The notes beneath the pieces are model-generated. The model made no database searches, was not told the DNA's origin, and worked only from the letters and a program-made list of their open reading frames with translations. A program made the position numbers and the translations under genes. This document shows positions 7,176-10,001 of a stretch of DNA of 10,001 nt, one piece after another. How positions within the stretch are numbered: position 1 is the first letter of the stretch; the number at the start of each line of letters is the position of its first letter. Source of the stretch: Sphingomonadales bacterium. Its GTDB lineage: Bacteria > Pseudomonadota > Alphaproteobacteria > Sphingomonadales > Sphingomonadaceae. The DNA lies in assembly GCA_027489295.1 (NCBI GenBank), contig JAIYAA010000186.1, positions 1 through 10,001 on the forward strand, written 5' to 3'.

Positions 7176-8582
7176 TCAGACCGTTGGCTGCCAGCCGCCG
7201 CCGAGCGCCCGGAACAGGTTGACCTGCGCCTCGGCGATTGCGGCATCCGCCGTGGCCAGCGCCGCCTGCGCGTCGGCAAAGGTGCGTTCGGCGTCGAGCA
7301 AGTCGAGCGAGTTGATGTCGCCCTCGGTCTGGCGCGCGCGGGCGATGCGGACGACGGCCTCGGCTTCGTCATGCGCAGCCTGCAGCGCGGTGCGCCGTTC
7401 GAGCGCGCGGCCATAGGCGGAAAGCGCCGTCTCGGTCTCCTGCAACGCGGTCAGCACGGTGCCGTCGAACGTCGCGAGCGCGGCGCGACTGTCCGCCTCC
7501 GCCGCGGCGATGCGGGCGCGGGCGGGTGCCGGGTTCACCGTCCAGTTGATCAGCCCGCCGACCAGCCAGCGCAGCGGCCCCGCGCCGAAGATATTGCCGA
7601 AGTCATTTCCCGTGGATCCCCCCGAGGCGCCGAGCGAAATGCGCGGATAAAGGTCGGCCGTCGCCACGCCGATCCGCGCCGTCGAAGCGGCGAGCCGGCG
7701 TTCGGCCGCGCGCACGTCCGGCCGCCTTGCGAGCAGCGCGGCGCCGTCACCGACCGGGATCGGCTGGTCTAGCCGCAGTGTCGTGTGCCGCTCGCGCGCT
7801 TCGGGCGGTAGCTCGGCGGGGGTCTTGCCGATCAGCGTCGCGAGGCGGAACAGCGCCGCATCACGCTGGGCAGCAAGCGCGGGCACGTCGGCCTGGCGCT
7901 GATTGCGCAGCGCGGCGATGCGGGCGACGTCGAGCCGGGTCGCGAGCCCCACGCCGCGGCGGCGCTGCGTGAGGTCGATCGACTGATCGAGAAGTGCCAC
8001 GATATGCTCGGCCACGGTCAGCCGCTCGGCCGAGGAGACCGCATCGGCATAGGCGCGCGCGGTATCCGCCGCGACGATCACGCGGACCGCGTCCCCGTCG
8101 GCCTCCGCGGCGGCGACATCGCCGCGGGCGGCCTCGACGTTGCGCGACAGGCGGCCGAACAGATCGACCTCGTAGGAAACGCTGAGGCCGGCATCGACCT
8201 GCCAATCCTCCTGCGCGGTGCCGATCGGACGCTGCCCGGCCGGCACGCGGCCGTAATTGGCCCCGGCGCTCGCGGTGCCCTGCGGCAGCCGGTTGGCGCT
8301 GGCACCGCGCAACGTGGCGCGGGCGCGCTCGATGCGGGCAACGGCGACGCGAACATCGGCGTTGGCGGCGAGCGCCTCTGTGACGAGCCGGTCGAGCACC
8401 GGGTCGTTGTAGAGCCGCCACCAGCCCGCCTGCACCGGCGCGGTGTTGACCGCCGGGCTGGTGGAGAGGAACGCCCCCGAGGCCGTCTGCGGATGGGCGG
8501 GTGCGGTATAGTTCGGGCCGGCGGCGCAGGCGGAAAGCGCCAGCGCCGAAACCGCGGCCATCATGGAAGCCATGCGTTGCAT
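7176..8582 (-). CDS. RND efflux outer-membrane lipoprotein, NodT/OprM type
   Basis: This is the outer-membrane channel of a tripartite efflux pump, a TolC-like trimer spanning outer membrane and periplasm. The 468-residue protein starts with a short hydrophobic signal peptide ending in the lipobox LSAC (Cys19), followed by AAGPNYTAP, the typical mature start of this family. Near residue 50 comes WWRLYNDPVLDRLV and then a helical Ala/Arg/Glu-rich stretch of the first OEP repeat. The second repeat contains RRPDVRAAERRL and RIGVATADLYPRISLG at about 285-315, a hallmark of NodT-type factors. Length is normal. The ATG at 8582 is preceded by AGGAG (CTCCT at 8590-8594 on the plus strand) with a 7-base spacer; Met4 is a weaker alternative. 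It follows an RND permease on the same strand after 105 bases, so it is probably the last gene of that operon. Drug range cannot be read from the sequence. Confidence 0.94.
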   Translation of the reverse strand: MQRMASMMAAVSALALSACAAGPNYTAPAHPQTASGAFLSTSPAVNTAPVQAGWWRLYNDPVLDRLVTEALAANADVRVAVARIERARATLRGASANRLPQGTASAGANYGRVPAGQRPIGTAQEDWQVDAGLSVSYEVDLFGRLSRNVEAARGDVAAAEADGDAVRVIVAADTARAYADAVSSAERLTVAEHIVALLDQSIDLTQRRRGVGLATRLDVARIAALRNQRQADVPALAAQRDAALFRLATLIGKTPAELPPEARERHTTLRLDQPIPVGDGAALLARRPDVRAAERRLAASTARIGVATADLYPRISLGASGGSTGNDFGNIFGAGPLRWLVGGLINWTVNPAPARARIAAAEADSRAALATFDGTVLTALQETETALSAYGRALERRTALQAAHDEAEAVVRIARARQTEGDINSLDLLDAERTFADAQAALATADAAIAEAQVNLFRALGGGWQPTV

Positions 8583-8589
8583 GCGAAAT

Positions 8590-8594
8590 CTCCT
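8590..8594 (-). promoter_or_regulatory. Ribosome binding site of the outer-membrane efflux gene
   Basis: The minus strand reads AGGAG followed by seven bases and ATG, a near-ideal Shine-Dalgarno. It supports the start at 8582 rather than Met4. Confidence 0.7.
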
Positions 8595-8617
8595 GAATTG
8601 TGAAGGCGCGCCCTCCC

Positions 8618-8661
8618 CTCTTCCGTCATCCCAGCTTCCGCCGGAATGACGGCTGGAAGAG
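8618..8661. repeat. REP-like imperfect palindrome between the RND permease and the outer-membrane factor
   Basis: CCGTCAT at 8623-8629 pairs with ATGACGG at 8646-8652. The stem continues inward with two mismatches (CC/GG and GC/GC pairs), and CTCTT at 8618-8622 pairs with AAGAG at 8657-8661 outside. The pattern, GTCATCC...GGAATGAC with CTTCCGCC inside, resembles short palindromic intergenic repeats common in proteobacterial genomes. In translation these give spurious peptides like VIPAEAGMT, which appears here on the minus strand. In this operon position it could act as an mRNA-stabilising or partially terminating hairpin. Copy number in the genome cannot be seen from one window. Confidence 0.6.
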
Positions 8662-8687
8662 AGGAAACGGCGGGCCTTCCCCTGTGC

Positions 8688-10001
8688 TTACTCGGCCGGC
8701 TGGAGCTGGTGGTGATCGCCCCCCTGCCCGCGCCGCCGGGCAAGCCGCGCACCCAGCGCACGGCACACCACGTAGAAGGTCGGCGTGAACAAGAGGCCGA
8801 AGCCGGTGACGCCCATCATCCCGAAGAACACCGCCGTCCCCAATGCCTGGCGGAGCTCGGACCCCGCACCGCTCGCGATCAGCAGCGGCACCGCGCCGAG
8901 GATGAAGGCGAAGCTGGTCATCAGGATCGGCCGCAGCCGATCCTGCGCCGCCCGCACCGCGGCTTCCACCGGCGACAGGCCGTCGCGCACTTCGGCCTGG
9001 TGGGCGAACTCGACCACGAGGATCGCGTTCTTGGCGGCGAGCGCGATCAGCACCACGAGCCCGATCTGCGTCAGCACATTGTTGTCCATGCCGCGCAGGT
9101 TCACGCCCGCCATGGCCGCCAGCAGACACATCGGCACGATCAGGATGATCGCCAGCGGCAGCGTCAGGCTCTCATATTGCGCCGCCAGCACCAGGAAGAC
9201 GAACAGCACCGCCAGCGCGAACACCAGGCCCGCCGTGCTTCCCGCCATCTTTTGCTGATAGGCGATGCCGGTCCACTCGCCCGCATAGCCGGCGGGCAGG
9301 TCGGCGGCGATCTTCTCCATCGCGTCGAGCGAGGCGCCCGAGCTGTAGCCCGGCGCGGTATCGCCATCGACTTCCACCGCCGGGAACAGGTTGTAGCGCG
9401 TCACGCGATACGGGCCCGTCTTGTTCTCGAAGGTCGCGACCGATCCGATCGGCACCATGCCGCCGGCGTCCGAGCGCGTCTTGAGGTTGGCGATGTCGGC
9501 CTCGGTCGCCCGGAAGGGCGCGTCGGCCTGCGCGGTCACCCGGTAGGTGCGGCCGAGCATGTTGAAGTCGTTCACGAAGGCCGAGCCGAGATAGACGTTG
9601 AGCGCTTCGAACACCCGCTCGGGCGGCACGCCCAGCATCTCGGCCTTGCGGCGGTCGATATCCGCGAAGACGCGCGGCGTCGCGGTGTTGAAGAAGGTGT
9701 AGACCTGGGCGAGCCCCGGGGTCTTGTTGGCCTGGCCGATCAGGCCGAAGGACGTGGCGCCCAGTGCCTGATAGCCATGCTCGGCGCGATCCTCGACCAT
9801 CAGGCGGTAGCCGCCGGCCGAACCGATGCCCTGGATGAGCGGCGGCGGGACCACGAGCAGCATCGCCTCGTTGATGTCGGCGGTGCGCTTGCGCGCCTCG
9901 GCCATGATGCCGGCGATGTTGACGCCCAGCTTCTTGCGCTCCTCGAAGCTCTGCAGCGGGACATAGGCGGCGGCGCTGTTCGGGGCGAGCGTCTGCGACG
10001 G
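8688..10001 (-). CDS. RND multidrug efflux permease, HAE1 family (MexF/OqxB-like), partial at the right edge
   Basis: This is the inner-membrane proton-driven pump of a tripartite efflux system. The frame is open from base 10001 to the TAA at 8688-8690, giving 437 residues, the C-terminal two-fifths of a protein usually near 1050. The ATG at 9905 is internal. Residues 1-250 are the second periplasmic porter/docking region, including FVNDFNMLGRTYRV and YAGEWTGIAYQ, typical of MexF/OqxB-type pumps. TM8-TM12 follow at about 257-275, 280-300, 311-332, 361-379 and 388-412. TM10 has ALAAKNAILVVEFA, with Lys324 matching the AcrB Lys940 of the proton relay. RLRPILMTSFAFILG is the conserved lead-in to TM11. 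The Asp pair of TM4 lies outside the window. The protein ends in a short Arg/His/Gln-rich tail. The outer-membrane factor lies downstream; an adaptor (membrane fusion protein) gene is expected upstream, beyond the edge. Confidence 0.95.
   Translation of the reverse strand, partial: PSQTLAPNSAAAYVPLQSFEERKKLGVNIAGIMAEARKRTADINEAMLLVVPPPLIQGIGSAGGYRLMVEDRAEHGYQALGATSFGLIGQANKTPGLAQVYTFFNTATPRVFADIDRRKAEMLGVPPERVFEALNVYLGSAFVNDFNMLGRTYRVTAQADAPFRATEADIANLKTRSDAGGMVPIGSVATFENKTGPYRVTRYNLFPAVEVDGDTAPGYSSGASLDAMEKIAADLPAGYAGEWTGIAYQQKMAGSTAGLVFALAVLFVFLVLAAQYESLTLPLAIILIVPMCLLAAMAGVNLRGMDNNVLTQIGLVVLIALAAKNAILVVEFAHQAEVRDGLSPVEAAVRAAQDRLRPILMTSFAFILGAVPLLIASGAGSELRQALGTAVFFGMMGVTGFGLLFTPTFYVVCRALGARLARRRGQGGDHHQLQPAE

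Noticed and set aside
1..10001. tRNA, rRNA, CRISPR array, insertion sequence or phage attachment site
   Set aside because: No repeat-spacer array, cloverleaf-like sequence, transposase or integrase coding, or terminal repeats were recognised by eye; gaps between genes are all about 105 bases or less.

Overview
The window is G+C-rich, with third codon positions overwhelmingly G or C and many Arg/Ala-rich antisense open frames. It is densely packed with genes. The protein families (NodT-type outer-membrane lipoprotein, HAE1-type RND pump, ABC-permease/M1 aminopeptidase fusion) and the codon style suggest an alphaproteobacterium, most plausibly a sphingomonad. That placement is inference; no rRNA or marker gene is present. 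There is no gene-free stretch longer than about 110 bases.

Left part, plus strand (1-7157). Three genes lie head to tail. The first enters from the left edge and encodes the C-terminal part of a membrane protein that fuses an ABC-2-type permease to an M1-family zinc aminopeptidase. After a 75-base leader holding a nested inverted repeat comes a 1340-residue non-ribosomal peptide synthetase (NRPS) with an unusual layout: one adenylation domain, one carrier domain, then three copies of a module made of two membrane helices and a left-handed-beta-helix-like soluble domain. It has no recognisable condensation or thioesterase domain. This is the layout of Pls, the epsilon-poly-L-lysine synthetase of Streptomyces albulus. 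The synthetase stop codon overlaps a GTG start for a Sfp-type 4'-phosphopantetheinyl transferase, the enzyme class that activates the carrier domain.

Together these genes look like a compact cassette for making a homopolymeric, or at least single-monomer, amino-acid product at the inner membrane. The transferase activates the carrier serine, the adenylation domain loads one amino acid, the membrane-bound tandem domains join monomers, and the adjacent membrane peptidase/permease may trim, degrade or move the product. The monomer and product cannot be read with certainty; the hand-derived specificity code is compatible with a basic amino acid.

Right part, minus strand (7176-10001). A NodT/OprM-type outer-membrane efflux lipoprotein lies downstream of the C-terminal portion of an HAE1-family RND permease of MexF/OqxB type, which runs off the right edge. 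A REP-like palindromic element sits between them. This is an ordinary tripartite efflux operon whose periplasmic adaptor gene presumably lies beyond base 10001. The two transcription units converge at a GC-rich hairpin spanning the transferase stop codon.
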